This document shows positions 28,389-37,439 of a stretch of 64,000 nucleotides of DNA, piece after piece; positions within the stretch are counted from its first letter, which is position 1; every line of letters begins with the position of its first letter. The notes under the pieces were generated by a model. It ran no database searches, was not told where the DNA came from, and saw only the letters and a list, made by a program, of their open reading frames with translations. Made by a program: the position numbers and the translations under genes. The DNA lies in the NCBI RefSeq assembly GCF_010882175.1, contig NZ_WKLH01000002.1:1488001-1552000 (forward strand), read 5' to 3'. The stretch is from Mangrovibacterium lignilyticum (GTDB lineage: Bacteria > Bacteroidota > Bacteroidia > Bacteroidales > Prolixibacteraceae).

Positions 28389-29603
28389 TTAACTTCTGAT
28401 TTTTGATCCTTTAGTTGCAAAGAACACCAGGTAAAGGTAATACACAAACAAACAACAAACAGCAGCAATCACTGTTCCTGTTGCCGTTTGAATAGCCCCC
28501 ATGATTGGCATTAAAATAGCTGCACCAATTACTGAAGTTGCGATAATTCCGGAAGCCACATCTGCATGAGGTCCCAGGTCTTCCAAAGCCAAACTGTAGA
28601 TCACTGGCCACATAATTGAGTGGAATAATCCAGTTCCCAGGAACAACCACATGCTAACATTACCGGTTAACAAAATTGCACCAGTCAACATTGCTGCACC
28701 ACCGATCGCACAAATCGAAAGGATCAATGATGGCTTGGCTTTCTGAAGAACAAAAATACCAATCAAACGACCAACCATTAAACCACCCCAATAAAATTTC
28801 AGCATATCAGTGGTTGAAGTTGTAATCACAGCACCCGTCTTATTCGCAAAATCGGCAAAGAAACTTGGAATCCCAATTTCAATTCCCATGTATACGAAGA
28901 TGGCCAATGAGCCCAACCACACGTGTGTGTATTTAAACGCACTTGACTTATGTTTTTCGTCACTTGCCTTTTCAGCCGCTTTTTGCTCGCTTTTAATATC
29001 AGGCAGTTTCAGGAAAAACATGATCACAAGAATAACCGTCGTTGCAATACCGATACCAATGAACGGATTTTTCACAATATCCTTGATCGCTGAATTTTCC
29101 AATACCTGGCCAGGTGCAAGCTCAGGAGTCACCAGCAAAATCGAAACAAAGATCGGAGCGATTACTGTTGCAACTGAATTCAAAGCATTGGTCAAAGTCA
29201 ACCGACTTGCTGAACTTTCTTTAGGTCCTAATGCAACCACGTAAGGAGCAGCGGCAACCTGAAGAATAACAACACCAATGGCGAAAATTGAAACAGCACT
29301 CAAAAAGCCGTAGTATCCCAAAGCAACGCCGGGAATACAAGCGAAGAATCCGAGTGCAATCATCCCCAAACCGGAAAATATTGAAAAACGATAGCCAATT
29401 CTCTTAATTAAAAATCCAACTGGCACCGAAAGCACGTAGGCTCCGTAAAAAAAGGTATTCGGCAATTGTTTTTGAACGTCGTCCAGACCGAACGCGTTTT
29501 TCAGAAACTCAATTGTTGAGTTATTCATCGTTGTAATAAAGCCGAATAAAAAGAACAGCGAGGCCATTACAATCAACGGGAACAAATACTTGTTTTTGCT
29601 CAT
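28389..29603 (-). CDS. MFS glucose/galactose transporter, FHS family
   Basis: A 404-residue sugar:H+ symporter of the FHS family (FucP/GluP type). The N-terminus MASLFFLFGFITTMNNSTIEFLKNAFGL and FFYGAYVLSVPVGFLIKRIGYR are diagnostic, as is the central motif ILQVAAAPYVVALGPKESSASRLTLTNALNSVATVIAPI. It is the third gene of galT-galK-MFS, 33 nt after galK, so galactose is the likely substrate. The alternative GTG/ATG starts nearby do not change this reading. Confidence 0.93.
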   Translation of the reverse strand: MSKNKYLFPLIVMASLFFLFGFITTMNNSTIEFLKNAFGLDDVQKQLPNTFFYGAYVLSVPVGFLIKRIGYRFSIFSGLGMIALGFFACIPGVALGYYGFLSAVSIFAIGVVILQVAAAPYVVALGPKESSASRLTLTNALNSVATVIAPIFVSILLVTPELAPGQVLENSAIKDIVKNPFIGIGIATTVILVIMFFLKLPDIKSEQKAAEKASDEKHKSSAFKYTHVWLGSLAIFVYMGIEIGIPSFFADFANKTGAVITTSTTDMLKFYWGGLMVGRLIGIFVLQKAKPSLILSICAIGGAAMLTGAILLTGNVSMWLFLGTGLFHSIMWPVIYSLALEDLGPHADVASGIIATSVIGAAILMPIMGAIQTATGTVIAAVCCLFVYYLYLVFFATKGSKIRS

Positions 29604-29636
29604 TTCTTTTAGTTTTTTGGTCTAAGTTTATAGTTG

Positions 29637-30926
29637 TTACAGGTCTAATTTGATCGAACCATTTGAGCGGATAAACAATTTATGACATTTGCCTTCACCA
29701 TAAACGTGTTCCAAAGTAGAAACATATTTATCCAGTAAATCCTGCGGTACAAAAGCTTGAATGGTTCCGCCGAATCCACCGCCATGAACACGCCATGCGC
29801 CTTTTCCTTTCAGAACCATTTCACTCAATGCAAGTCCCAAAGAAACCACCTGTTCGTCTTTGTGCACCACATCGTAAATATTCTGATTGTACATGTATGA
29901 GCTGTAACCAGACTCAACCACCATTTTCAAGAAGCCTTCAAAATCGTTGTTTTCCAAAGCAGCGACCTGATCAACCACACGTTGATTATCTCCCTGGAAG
30001 TGATAAGCGCGCAAAATTGCACGGTCACCTGTTTTTTCACGAATTGCAGGAATCTTGTCTACAATTTGTTCCAAAGTTACTTCACGCAAAACACTGGCAC
30101 CTAACTCAGCGGCAACCGATTTCATTTCAGTTGGTAATGATGCGTATTCAGCTTGAGATGCCGGATCGTCGTGGCCACCACCAACATCAGTAATAACCAA
30201 TGCAAAACCGGTAGAAACAAAGTCAAAATCAACTTCTTTCACAATCGGATTAGCCGGATCTTTAAAATCGATAGTAATCAAACCACCAACAGAACAAGCT
30301 GTTTGGTCCATCAAACCACAAGGTTTTCCGAAGTAGTTGTTTTCTGCCCACTGACCAATAATGGCATTTTCAACAGCACTCATTTTTCCATCGTTGAACA
30401 GACTATTTACAATAGCACCAATCAACACTTCAAACGAAGCAGAAGAACTCAAACCGGAACCTTTCGGCACACGACCTTCAATGCAAGCATCGAAGCCACC
30501 AATTTGGTAGCCCAGCTCTTTCATGCGAGCGCAAATACCTTTCACCAAACTTGTGGATGTGTAGAACAAACTTTCGTCGATTGACAAATCGCTCAAGTCA
30601 ACCTGAAATTCAGGATATCCGGCTGAAGTAATGCGAATAACGTTTGTTCCGTTGGCCGAAGCCACAGCAATATTGTCAAGGTTTACGGCTCCTGCCAAAA
30701 CGCGGCCGAAATTGTGATCGGTGTGATTACCACCAATTTCTGTACGCCCCGGTGACGTAAACAAACTTACATCGTCTGTTCCGTAAATTTTCTCAAAATC
30801 AGTCATCAAAGCAGCATAACGATCTGCTTGCGTTTTTAATACAGGTGCTTCTGTTCCATAAAGTTCCTGAAACAATGGATTTTGTCCTCCATTGATCTTT
30901 TCTACTAAAGAACTAATTTTAGTCAT
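29637..30926 (-). CDS. galK: Galactokinase
   Basis: Phosphorylates galactose to galactose-1-phosphate, the first Leloir step. The 429-residue GHMP kinase has SPGRTEIGGNHTDHN (galactokinase signature, residues 58-72), the ATP loop PKGSGLSSSASFEV (154-167), CGLMDQTACSVGG and the C-terminal WRVHGGGFGGTIQAFVP. It is about 40 residues longer at the N-terminus than E. coli GalK (LVEKINGGQNPLFQELYG...), as usual for Bacteroidota. It lies 16 nt after galT. Confidence 0.97.
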   Translation of the reverse strand: MTKISSLVEKINGGQNPLFQELYGTEAPVLKTQADRYAALMTDFEKIYGTDDVSLFTSPGRTEIGGNHTDHNFGRVLAGAVNLDNIAVASANGTNVIRITSAGYPEFQVDLSDLSIDESLFYTSTSLVKGICARMKELGYQIGGFDACIEGRVPKGSGLSSSASFEVLIGAIVNSLFNDGKMSAVENAIIGQWAENNYFGKPCGLMDQTACSVGGLITIDFKDPANPIVKEVDFDFVSTGFALVITDVGGGHDDPASQAEYASLPTEMKSVAAELGASVLREVTLEQIVDKIPAIREKTGDRAILRAYHFQGDNQRVVDQVAALENNDFEGFLKMVVESGYSSYMYNQNIYDVVHKDEQVVSLGLALSEMVLKGKGAWRVHGGGFGGTIQAFVPQDLLDKYVSTLEHVYGEGKCHKLFIRSNGSIKLDL

Positions 30927-30942
30927 AATCTATTTAATTGTT

Positions 30943-31986
30943 TTATTGGTGTTTATAATGTACGCTAGGTAATTCTCTTAATCGACGGGCTGCTTGCTCA
31001 GCTGTAATATCACGTTGGGGAGTCGCCAACATTTCGTAACCGACCATAAATTTTTTTACGGTAGCCGAACGCAACAATGGTGGATAAAAATGCATGTGTA
31101 AATGCCACTCGGGATAGTCCTTCCCATCGGTTGGCGCTTGATGCAAACCAGCAGAATAGGCAAATGATGTCTCAAACAGGTTGTCATATTTCACAGTCAA
31201 CTGCTTGTAAATATCAGCCAAGGCAGTCCGTTCGTCATCGGTCAACTGCAAAATGTTCTGCACCGGACGCTTACTGATGATCATTGTTTCGAATGGCCAA
31301 ACAGCCCAATAGGGTACTAAGGCAACAAAATGCTCATTCTCGGCCAGCAGTCGCTCTTTCTTCTCGAGCTCAGACGCCAAATAATCGCCCAACAGTGTGC
31401 GGCCATTCTTTTCGAAATATGTTTTTTGAGTAACTGATTCTTTTTCGGGTTCAACAGGAACCGAAGATGACGACCAAATTTGCCCGTGCGGGTGCGGATT
31501 TGAGCAGCCCATGATGGAACCTTTATTTTCAAAAATCTGTACGTAGTTGATCATTTCGTTGCTGCCGAGCTCTTCAAACTCGCGGCACCAAACATCAACA
31601 ACTTTCCGAATATCTTCAACTTCCATTTCCGGAATGGTCAAACTGTGGTTATCGCTAAAGCAAATTACTTTACAAATGCCACTTTCACTTTTCGACTGAA
31701 ACAAGCTTTCGCTGGTTCCGCCATCCGGCGTATCAGTCAGTAACGCACTAAAATCGTTTGTAAATACAAAAGTTCCTTTGTAATCCGGATTTTTGTGTCC
31801 CCCTACCCTTTCGTTTCCGGCACATAAATAGCAATCCGGATCGTAAGCAGGACGTTCTTCAACTACGGTCTTTTCAACTTGTCCCTGCCAAGGGCGTTTT
31901 GAGCGATGAGGAGAAACTAAAATCCAGTCGTTTGTTAACGGATTAAATCGTCTGTGAGGGTGATCTTCAATATTGAATTGTGTCAT
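30943..31986 (-). CDS. galT: UDP-glucose--hexose-1-phosphate uridylyltransferase
   Basis: Transfers UMP between UDP-glucose and galactose-1-phosphate (Leloir pathway). The 347-residue HIT-superfamily protein shows [22 protein letters not shown], zinc ligands CYLC (Cys52, Cys55), and the active-site NPHPHGQIW with nucleophilic His167. It heads galT-galK-MFS. A 16-base site shared with the galM/GntR intergenic region lies 19 nt upstream of its ATG, pointing to control by the neighbouring GntR protein. Confidence 0.97.
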   Translation of the reverse strand: MTQFNIEDHPHRRFNPLTNDWILVSPHRSKRPWQGQVEKTVVEERPAYDPDCYLCAGNERVGGHKNPDYKGTFVFTNDFSALLTDTPDGGTSESLFQSKSESGICKVICFSDNHSLTIPEMEVEDIRKVVDVWCREFEELGSNEMINYVQIFENKGSIMGCSNPHPHGQIWSSSSVPVEPEKESVTQKTYFEKNGRTLLGDYLASELEKKERLLAENEHFVALVPYWAVWPFETMIISKRPVQNILQLTDDERTALADIYKQLTVKYDNLFETSFAYSAGLHQAPTDGKDYPEWHLHMHFYPPLLRSATVKKFMVGYEMLATPQRDITAEQAARRLRELPSVHYKHQ

Positions 31987-32004
31987 AAAATTTAAGTTTT
32001 TACC

Positions 32005-32020
32005 ACTGGTAGGTACTGGT
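32005..32020. promoter_or_regulatory. Candidate GntR operator at galT
   Basis: ACTGGTAGGTACTGGT, a direct repeat of ACTGGT with a 10-bp period (one helical turn). The exact 16-mer recurs in inverse orientation at 33151-33166, on the other side of the GntR gene. Confidence 0.65.
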
Positions 32021-32090
32021 GGGTAAAATTAGAAATTTAAGCCAAGTCCGTTTCGGTTAAGTTTATGTTGTAGAGCATATGCTCTCTTTG

Positions 32091-33089
32091 TCATAAAGAT
32101 TTCCTGCGAATTAATGCTGCGGGATTTGGTATTTGAGTCTGGCTCTTCTCTGTAATCATCTTTGCAAGCGTTTCTCCCATCTGTGAAAAGTCGGTTGAAA
32201 TCGTAGTAATTCCGCCAGCTACAACCTCTTTCAGCATAGTATCATTAAAAGATACAATCCCAAGATCAACACCAAGCTCAAAGTCCTGTTCAGCTGCCAT
32301 TTTCACCAATCGAACAAGGTTCCGATCAGAAGGAACGAAGTATGCTTCGCCTTTTTTAATGGTACGATTCAGGAGACTTCGGATAACTTCAAACCGGATG
32401 GAACGCTCTTCACAAAACTTCCGAAAGCCATTCATTCGTCCTTCCGGTTCCTTACCGCCGGGAAAAATCATAACCAGCTTTTCGTACTTCCGAAGCAAAG
32501 CCTCTCCATCAACCAACGCATCGTAAATATCCGTTTCAAAATCCTGATAAACGACAGGATATGGTTTCAAGTCTGCTTTCAACCGATCCAAAATATAAAC
32601 CTTGTCGTCAGGTAAAGCAGCAAGAATATCAGAAGTGTAATCGAAAGTCGCCGGCATAATCACATACGAAGTATATTTACCAACACTGGCTGCAATCAGG
32701 TCTTTAAACAGTTGGTAATTGAAGTGATGGAAATAAATATCGACAGTCGTGCGATCGTCAAGTGAATTCAAAAATGAGGTGTACAAATCTTCCTTAAAAG
32801 CGTTTAATTCGTCGAACAGCACAAAAATGCGCTCAGTCACGGTAACATCAACACTATTAATATAGTATCCTTTCCCGGGGATTGAGCTAATAACACCTTT
32901 GGCTTTTAGTTCGTTAAAAGCAACCATCACGGTATCACGCGACAAATCGAATTCAGCACATATTTGATTTAATGAAGGTATCTTATCGCCGACCTTAAGT
33001 TCGCCTGTAGAGATGGCCTGATAAATGGAGTTTATAATTTGACGATACTTGGGAATGCCGAGTGAATCATCAATTTGTATATTTTTCAC
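32091..33089 (-). CDS. GntR-family regulator with LacI-type sugar-binding domain (galactose genes)
   Basis: A 332-residue regulator. Residues 10-80 form the GntR winged helix (PKYRQIINSIYQAISTGELKVGDKIPSLNQICAEF, LSRDTVMVAFNELKAKGVISSIPGKGYYI). The rest is a periplasmic-binding-protein-like effector domain (RIFVLFDELNAFKEDLYTSFLNSL, GVDLGIVSFNDTMLKEVVAGGITTISTDF), the design of Bacillus AraR. It sits between the galT-galK-MFS operon and divergent galM. Identical 16-bp sites lie in both control regions, so I infer it controls these genes and itself with galactose or a derivative as effector. A palindrome AGAGCATATGCTCT (32072-32085) lies just past its stop. Confidence 0.9.
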   Translation of the reverse strand: MKNIQIDDSLGIPKYRQIINSIYQAISTGELKVGDKIPSLNQICAEFDLSRDTVMVAFNELKAKGVISSIPGKGYYINSVDVTVTERIFVLFDELNAFKEDLYTSFLNSLDDRTTVDIYFHHFNYQLFKDLIAASVGKYTSYVIMPATFDYTSDILAALPDDKVYILDRLKADLKPYPVVYQDFETDIYDALVDGEALLRKYEKLVMIFPGGKEPEGRMNGFRKFCEERSIRFEVIRSLLNRTIKKGEAYFVPSDRNLVRLVKMAAEQDFELGVDLGIVSFNDTMLKEVVAGGITTISTDFSQMGETLAKMITEKSQTQIPNPAALIRRKSL

Positions 33090-33118
33090 AATCGTTAAAT
33101 TAGCATACGTTTAGTACT

Positions 33119-33126
33119 CAAAAATA
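33119..33126 (-). promoter_or_regulatory. -7 element of the GntR gene
   Basis: Minus strand TATTTTTG (perfect TAnnTTTG), with a TTG about 22 nt upstream that abuts the 16-bp operator. TSS would be near 33113. Confidence 0.5.
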
Positions 33127-33150
33127 TAAAAATTTTCAAAGAAGATAGCA

Positions 33151-33166
33151 ACCAGTACCTACCAGT
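33151..33166. promoter_or_regulatory. Candidate GntR operator between gntR and galM
   Basis: ACCAGTACCTACCAGT, exact reverse complement of the site at 32005-32020. It covers the -33 region of the galM promoter and borders that of the GntR gene. Confidence 0.65.
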
Positions 33167-33182
33167 ATGAAATAATATTAGC

Positions 33183-33190
33183 TATATTTG
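33183..33190 (+). promoter_or_regulatory. -7 element of galM
   Basis: TATATTTG, a perfect TAnnTTTG; no TTTG at -33, where the GntR site lies instead. The leader would be about 85 nt. Confidence 0.6.
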
Positions 33191-33280
33191 TCATTGAACT
33201 TAGAAAAAAATCCATAAAATCTCTTGCTGCCGAGGTTTGCAAACAACCTAAAGGCGCAGCGTTGAAAACAACATTATACT

Positions 33281-34327
33281 ATGAAAATAACCAGTAAAAC
33301 ATTCGGAAAAACCAAAGATGGCCAGGAAGTCAGCATCTTTACCCTGGAAAATGAAAAACAAGTTTCCATCAATATCAGCAATTACGGAGCGTTGATAACT
33401 TCGATTTATGCTCCCGACAAAACCGGGAAAATAGAAAATATTGTATGCGGGTTCGAGAAGCTTGATGATTACCTAAGTGAAGCCTACTTGGGTAGCTACC
33501 CCTATTTCGGATGCCTAATCGGCCGTTTCGGAAACCGTATTGCCAATGGCAAATATACGATTGATGGTGTTCAGTACACTGGCGCGATCAACAACGGCCC
33601 GAACCATTTGCACGGTGGATTAATCGGATTTGATCGCAAAATATGGTCGACTGAAACGTTTGAAATGGAAGGCAAAGTAGGCTTAAAACTGAGCTATTTA
33701 AGTCCTGACGGAGAAGAAGGCTATCCGGGCAACCTGAAAGTTAGCTGCACCTACACGCTGGATCAAGACAGCAAATTGGAAATCAGTTATGAAGCTGAAA
33801 CGGATAAAACAACGATTGTCAACCTGACCAACCACAGCTATTTCAACCTTACGGGCGGAAAAGAAAATATTCTGAATCACGATCTTGAATTGAACGCGAA
33901 AAAATACACAGAAGCTGTTGAAATGATCCCTACGGGTAAGATTGTTTCGGTCGAAAACACCGTTTTCGATTTTACGTCAACAAAAAAGTTAGGACGCGAC
34001 ATTGCTGGTTTGGCCGATGGTTACGATCTCAACTTTGTATTGGACAATGACGAAGGCCGATTGGTTTACGCCGGATGCCTTTCTGAAGAAAAAAGCGGAC
34101 GCCAGGTCAAAGTATACACCACCCAACCGGGTATTCAACTTTACACGGGGTACTGGATTCCGGAACTGACGATTGACGGCAAGAGTAAATTTGGCAGCTA
34201 TGCTGGTGTTGCCTTGGAAACACAGCATTACCCGGACTCTCCAAACCACGATAATTTTCCGACAACAGAGCTAAAGCCCGGTGAAAAGTATAGTGAAAGT
34301 ACCATCTACCAGTTTGGAACGTTATAG
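33281..34327 (+). CDS. galM: Aldose 1-epimerase (galactose mutarotase)
   Basis: Interconverts alpha- and beta-anomers of galactose and glucose for galactokinase. The 348-residue beta-sandwich has ISNYGALITSIYAPDK, the catalytic region YFGCLIGRFGNRIANGKYTIDG, NNGPNHLHGGLIGFDRKIW, NLTNHSYFNLTG (catalytic His) and the C-terminal GVALETQHYPDSPNHDNFP with the catalytic Glu. It is divergent from the GntR gene and likely co-regulated with galT-galK. No signal peptide is present, so it is cytosolic. Confidence 0.96.
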   Translation: MKITSKTFGKTKDGQEVSIFTLENEKQVSINISNYGALITSIYAPDKTGKIENIVCGFEKLDDYLSEAYLGSYPYFGCLIGRFGNRIANGKYTIDGVQYTGAINNGPNHLHGGLIGFDRKIWSTETFEMEGKVGLKLSYLSPDGEEGYPGNLKVSCTYTLDQDSKLEISYEAETDKTTIVNLTNHSYFNLTGGKENILNHDLELNAKKYTEAVEMIPTGKIVSVENTVFDFTSTKKLGRDIAGLADGYDLNFVLDNDEGRLVYAGCLSEEKSGRQVKVYTTQPGIQLYTGYWIPELTIDGKSKFGSYAGVALETQHYPDSPNHDNFPTTELKPGEKYSESTIYQFGTL

Positions 34328-34421
34328 ATCACCAGGCTCGTTCGTCATCTTACAAACCACTTTTACCGATGGTTTTTAAGCACAATACATACGAAAGCTA
34401 TTGTTTTAACACTCATATTCG

Positions 34422-34446
34422 AAAGAGGCCGTTGGCCTCTTTTTTT
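34422..34446 (+). terminator. Terminator after galM
   Basis: Stem AAAGAGGCC / GGCCTCTTT with a GTT loop, then T tract. It overlaps the first bases of the longest downstream frame (TTG/GTG near 34445), ruling out that start. Confidence 0.88.
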
Positions 34447-34465
34447 GTGCTTCGTAACAGGCTTA

Positions 34466-34495
34466 GTTGGTACAAGCTTAATTTCCCTATTTTTG
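34466..34495 (+). promoter_or_regulatory. Promoter of the acyl-CoA synthetase gene
   Basis: TTG at 34467-34469, 18-nt spacer, TATTTTTG at 34488-34495 (perfect TAnnTTTG). Leader about 27 nt to ATG 34529. Confidence 0.65.
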
Positions 34496-34528
34496 CCTTC
34501 TAGTTTTTTCAAATTTCACCAACGAATA

Positions 34529-36436
34529 ATGAAAACGATCATCGAACTATTTGAAACCAGCGTAACCAAATTCCCGAACAATGTGTACCTGTGGGAGAAG
34601 AAAAAGGGCAAATTTGCTGGTTTGACTTATAAAGAAACACACCAGAAAGTACTCCAGTTTGCAGCAGGCCTGATCGACATGGGTGTCAAGAAAGGTGACC
34701 GTATCGGGCTAATATCCGAAGGCCGAAACCAATGGATCATCAGCGAATTGGGCATTTTATACGCCGGAGCAATCAATGTTCCTTTGTCAGTGAAGCTTGA
34801 TGCTCAAACCGAAATCAAGTTCAGGCTTGAGCATTCCGGGTGTCGTTTCGTAGTTGTATCAGCAGGACAAGCGCCAAAAATTGAAGAGATCCGGAACGAT
34901 TTACCGCAGCTGGAAGCTGTCATTCACCTGGACGAGAAAGAAGAACCCCTTGAAAACGATATTTATTATTGCGATGTAATGCAACAAGGCAAAACCCTGC
35001 TGCACAGCGACCGACAAGCTGTCGTGCAATCCTATCAATCAATCGCGCCAAATGATTTGGCCAATATCTCTTACACCTCGGGAACAACAGCCGACCCGAA
35101 AGGTATTATGCTTTCGCACCTGAACTACACAGCGAATGTAATTCAGTCGAGTACACTGATGGACATCACACCCGACTGGAAAACACTGGCATTTCTTCCG
35201 TGGGATCACGCGTTTGCACATACCGCCTGTCTTTACTGTTTTATGTATTTCGGTGCCAGCGTTGCATCGCTTGAGGTCGGCTCAACTCCAATGGAAACGT
35301 TGAAGAACATCCCCAAAAACATAAATGAAATTAAGCCGCGAGTACTAATGAGCGTTCCGGCCATCGCCAAAAACTTTCGAAAAGGCATTGAGTCGAACAT
35401 TCGAAAAAAAGGCCCTAAAGCAGAAAAGCTCTTCAATCACGCGTTAAAAGTAGCTTATAAATACAACGGCAATGGATTCAACCGCGGTCAAGGAATGCGA
35501 TTCATCTACAAGCCACTGGTCGCTTTGTACGATAAAATTCTGTTCTCGAAAATCCGGGAGGGATTTGGTGGCGAGTTGAAGTTATTTATCGGGGGCGGTG
35601 CCCTGCTCGACATCGAATTACAACGTTTTTTCTATGCCATCGGCATTCCGATGTGCCAGGGCTACGGTCTTTCAGAAGCTGCCCCGGTCATCTCGTCCAA
35701 CGCCCTGCATGCCATCAAAATGGGTTCATCCGGACAGCTGGTCAAATACATGGAGCTGAAAATCGTTGATGCTGACGGTAACGAGATGCCGACCGGGGAG
35801 AAGGGTGAGATCATTGTGAAAGGCGACAACGTGATGCTTGGATACTGGCAAAACCCAAGCGCAACAGCCGAAACCCTTCGCGATGGATGGCTGCATACCG
35901 GCGATATGGGCTATATGGATAAGGATGGCTTTTTGTATGTATTGGGGCGTTTTAAAAGCTTGTTGATTAGCCACGACGGAGAAAAATACAGCCCCGAAGG
36001 TATCGAAGAAGCAATCGTTGAACAATCACCAATTATAGAACAGTGCATGTTGCACAATAATCAGGATCCTTATACAACGGGGATGGTTGTTCCGAATATC
36101 ACAGCGATAACCCGCGAACTAAATCATAAAGGAGTTAAACCCGGGACCGATGAAGCCGTTGAAGAAAGCCTGCGCCTAATTCAGGCTGAAATTGATAAAT
36201 ACAAACGAGTTGGCGAATTTGCCAATTCCTTTCCTGAACGATGGCTTCCGACAACAATTGCCGTTTTGCCTGAAGCTTTTACCGAGCAAAATCATTTACT
36301 GAATTCAACGATGAAAATGGTGAGGGGAAAAATCAATGAGCGCTTTGCCGACGAACTCGTCTTCCTTTATACGGCTGAGGCAAAAAACATTGTAAACGAA
36401 AAGAATAAAAAGGCGATGCAACAATGGTTCGACTAA
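34529..36436 (+). CDS. AMP-dependent acyl-CoA synthetase (long-chain fatty-acid-CoA ligase type)
   Basis: A 635-residue ANL-superfamily enzyme that adenylates a carboxylic acid and transfers it to CoA. Motifs are the P-loop ISYTSGTTADPKGIMLSH, FLPWDHAFAH, the central GYGLSEAAPVIS, GWLHTGDMGYMDKDGFLYVLGRFK and the hinge plus C-terminal lysine region (LLNSTMKMVRGKI). The order and length match FadD-like fatty acyl-CoA synthetases of Bacteroidota; chain-length preference cannot be read. Start ATG 34529 (MKTIIELFETSV) is set by the promoter and terminator upstream. It is a single-gene unit. Confidence 0.93.
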   Translation: MKTIIELFETSVTKFPNNVYLWEKKKGKFAGLTYKETHQKVLQFAAGLIDMGVKKGDRIGLISEGRNQWIISELGILYAGAINVPLSVKLDAQTEIKFRLEHSGCRFVVVSAGQAPKIEEIRNDLPQLEAVIHLDEKEEPLENDIYYCDVMQQGKTLLHSDRQAVVQSYQSIAPNDLANISYTSGTTADPKGIMLSHLNYTANVIQSSTLMDITPDWKTLAFLPWDHAFAHTACLYCFMYFGASVASLEVGSTPMETLKNIPKNINEIKPRVLMSVPAIAKNFRKGIESNIRKKGPKAEKLFNHALKVAYKYNGNGFNRGQGMRFIYKPLVALYDKILFSKIREGFGGELKLFIGGGALLDIELQRFFYAIGIPMCQGYGLSEAAPVISSNALHAIKMGSSGQLVKYMELKIVDADGNEMPTGEKGEIIVKGDNVMLGYWQNPSATAETLRDGWLHTGDMGYMDKDGFLYVLGRFKSLLISHDGEKYSPEGIEEAIVEQSPIIEQCMLHNNQDPYTTGMVVPNITAITRELNHKGVKPGTDEAVEESLRLIQAEIDKYKRVGEFANSFPERWLPTTIAVLPEAFTEQNHLLNSTMKMVRGKINERFADELVFLYTAEAKNIVNEKNKKAMQQWFD

Positions 36437-36462
36437 TAAATCGATAAGTATGTAGAAGTCTG

Positions 36463-36500
36463 AAAAAGGTAGGAAGCGTTATTGTTTTTCTGCCTTTTTT
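36463..36500 (+). terminator. Terminator after the acyl-CoA synthetase gene
   Basis: Imperfect stem AAAAAGGTAG... / ...CTGCCTTTTT with an A/T-rich loop, 26 nt after the stop, ending in six T. Confidence 0.6.
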
Positions 36501-36638
36501 GTTTTCTGAAGAGGAAACTTTCAGGCAAAAAAAATGACTCCTAAAGAGTCTGTTACTGTTGTGTTTATCCGGGTTCGCCACCCGCTTAATTTGAAACAAT
36601 AAGCGAAGGTGCTTTTGTTTCAAATTTCCTACTGAATA

Positions 36639-37136
36639 CTAACACGCTTCATTCTGCGACAAGTTCGGTGTTATCGATTTAACCAAATAGGGTTTCATCA
36701 ATTCTTTAGTCAACCCACCTGTTACAAGTACAGACTCAATTCCAATCGACCGAACATCTTCAATGTTCCGGTATTCATCGTCAAAAAATACAATATCACC
36801 CTTCGACACATTCAGTTCTTTCATGATCCTCTTGAAATGCGTCAATTTTGACCCTGGATAAATTTCACGGGCATCAAAGAAATGATCAATCTCAAACATG
36901 TGCAATAATTGCTTGGCAATAGTAGGCGCATTGGTTCTTGATGCTACAGCAATCGAATGCCCTTGCGCTTTCAGCTCAGATAAAATCTCTTTTACCTCCG
37001 GATACAGGAATATCCATCGATCTTCCTGATCTTTTAATTTACCATCTTTCCATGCAAAGGGTGGATGAGTGCTATCACACCAAGTGCCACCTGCATTCCA
37101 GATCGTAAAATCTAAATCAAATACAAATAGTTTCAT
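36639..37136 (-). CDS. HAD-family phosphatase, magnesium-dependent phosphatase-1 type
   Basis: A 165-residue HAD hydrolase without a large cap. Motif I is FVFDLDFTIW (nucleophile Asp7, acid/base Asp9), motif II SIAVASRTN (Ser/Thr position), the motif III lysine lies in PGSKLTHFKRI, and motif IV is IVFFDDEYRN. Eukaryotic and bacterial MDP-1 proteins share this size and order and act on phosphotyrosine or small sugar phosphates in vitro; the natural substrate here is unknown. It is monocistronic. Confidence 0.85.
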   Translation of the reverse strand: MKLFVFDLDFTIWNAGGTWCDSTHPPFAWKDGKLKDQEDRWIFLYPEVKEILSELKAQGHSIAVASRTNAPTIAKQLLHMFEIDHFFDAREIYPGSKLTHFKRIMKELNVSKGDIVFFDDEYRNIEDVRSIGIESVLVTGGLTKELMKPYLVKSITPNLSQNEAC

Positions 37137-37180
37137 AATTATCTAATTTTAATTGTAATCCAATGTAATCTCTCATTCGG

Positions 37181-37209
37181 CAAAATCACCTCTTTCATCG
37201 GTCTTACAA
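37181..37209 (-). promoter_or_regulatory. Promoter of the HAD phosphatase gene
   Basis: Minus strand: TTG (plus 37207-37209), 18-nt spacer, TGATTTTG (plus 37181-37188, one mismatch). The rest of the 303-nt gap holds only the kdgK-operon terminator and AT-rich sequence. Confidence 0.45.
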
Positions 37210-37342
37210 TACGAATAAAGCATTTTTATCGACATTGTTCACAATACAATTTGTCAGAATATCTGATTTAGCTATTACTTCATATTTACTTAAACAAATA
37301 GCAACATTTCGCTGGAATTTCGGCAGATAAATTAACAAAAGA

Positions 37343-37378
37343 AAGCGGGACAATCTCCAGAAGAGATTAATCCCGCTT
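37343..37378 (-). terminator. Terminator of the kdgK-eda-MFS operon
   Basis: Stem AAGCGGGA / TCCCGCTT (37343-37350 / 37371-37378) with an inner ATCTC/GAGAT stem; minus strand continues TTTCTTTTG. Confidence 0.82.
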
Positions 37379-37439
37379 AATTCATTATCAACTATTCTTC
37401 AATATGTCAATAGCCTTATTTAGGCTAATAAATCATTGA

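Noticed and set aside
28202-28468. 88-residue minus-strand ORF
   Set aside because: It runs through the galT-galK-MFS terminator hairpin and overlaps the transporter 3' end in another frame; no start signal or family match.
30153-30584. 143-residue ORF antisense to galK
   Set aside because: Its codons are the complement of the conserved GHMP motifs; Thr/Asn/His-rich and no domain.
32072-32085. Palindrome AGAGCATATGCTCT as terminator of the GntR gene
   Set aside because: No T-run follows on the minus strand and there is no loop; it may be a protein site but has no second copy.
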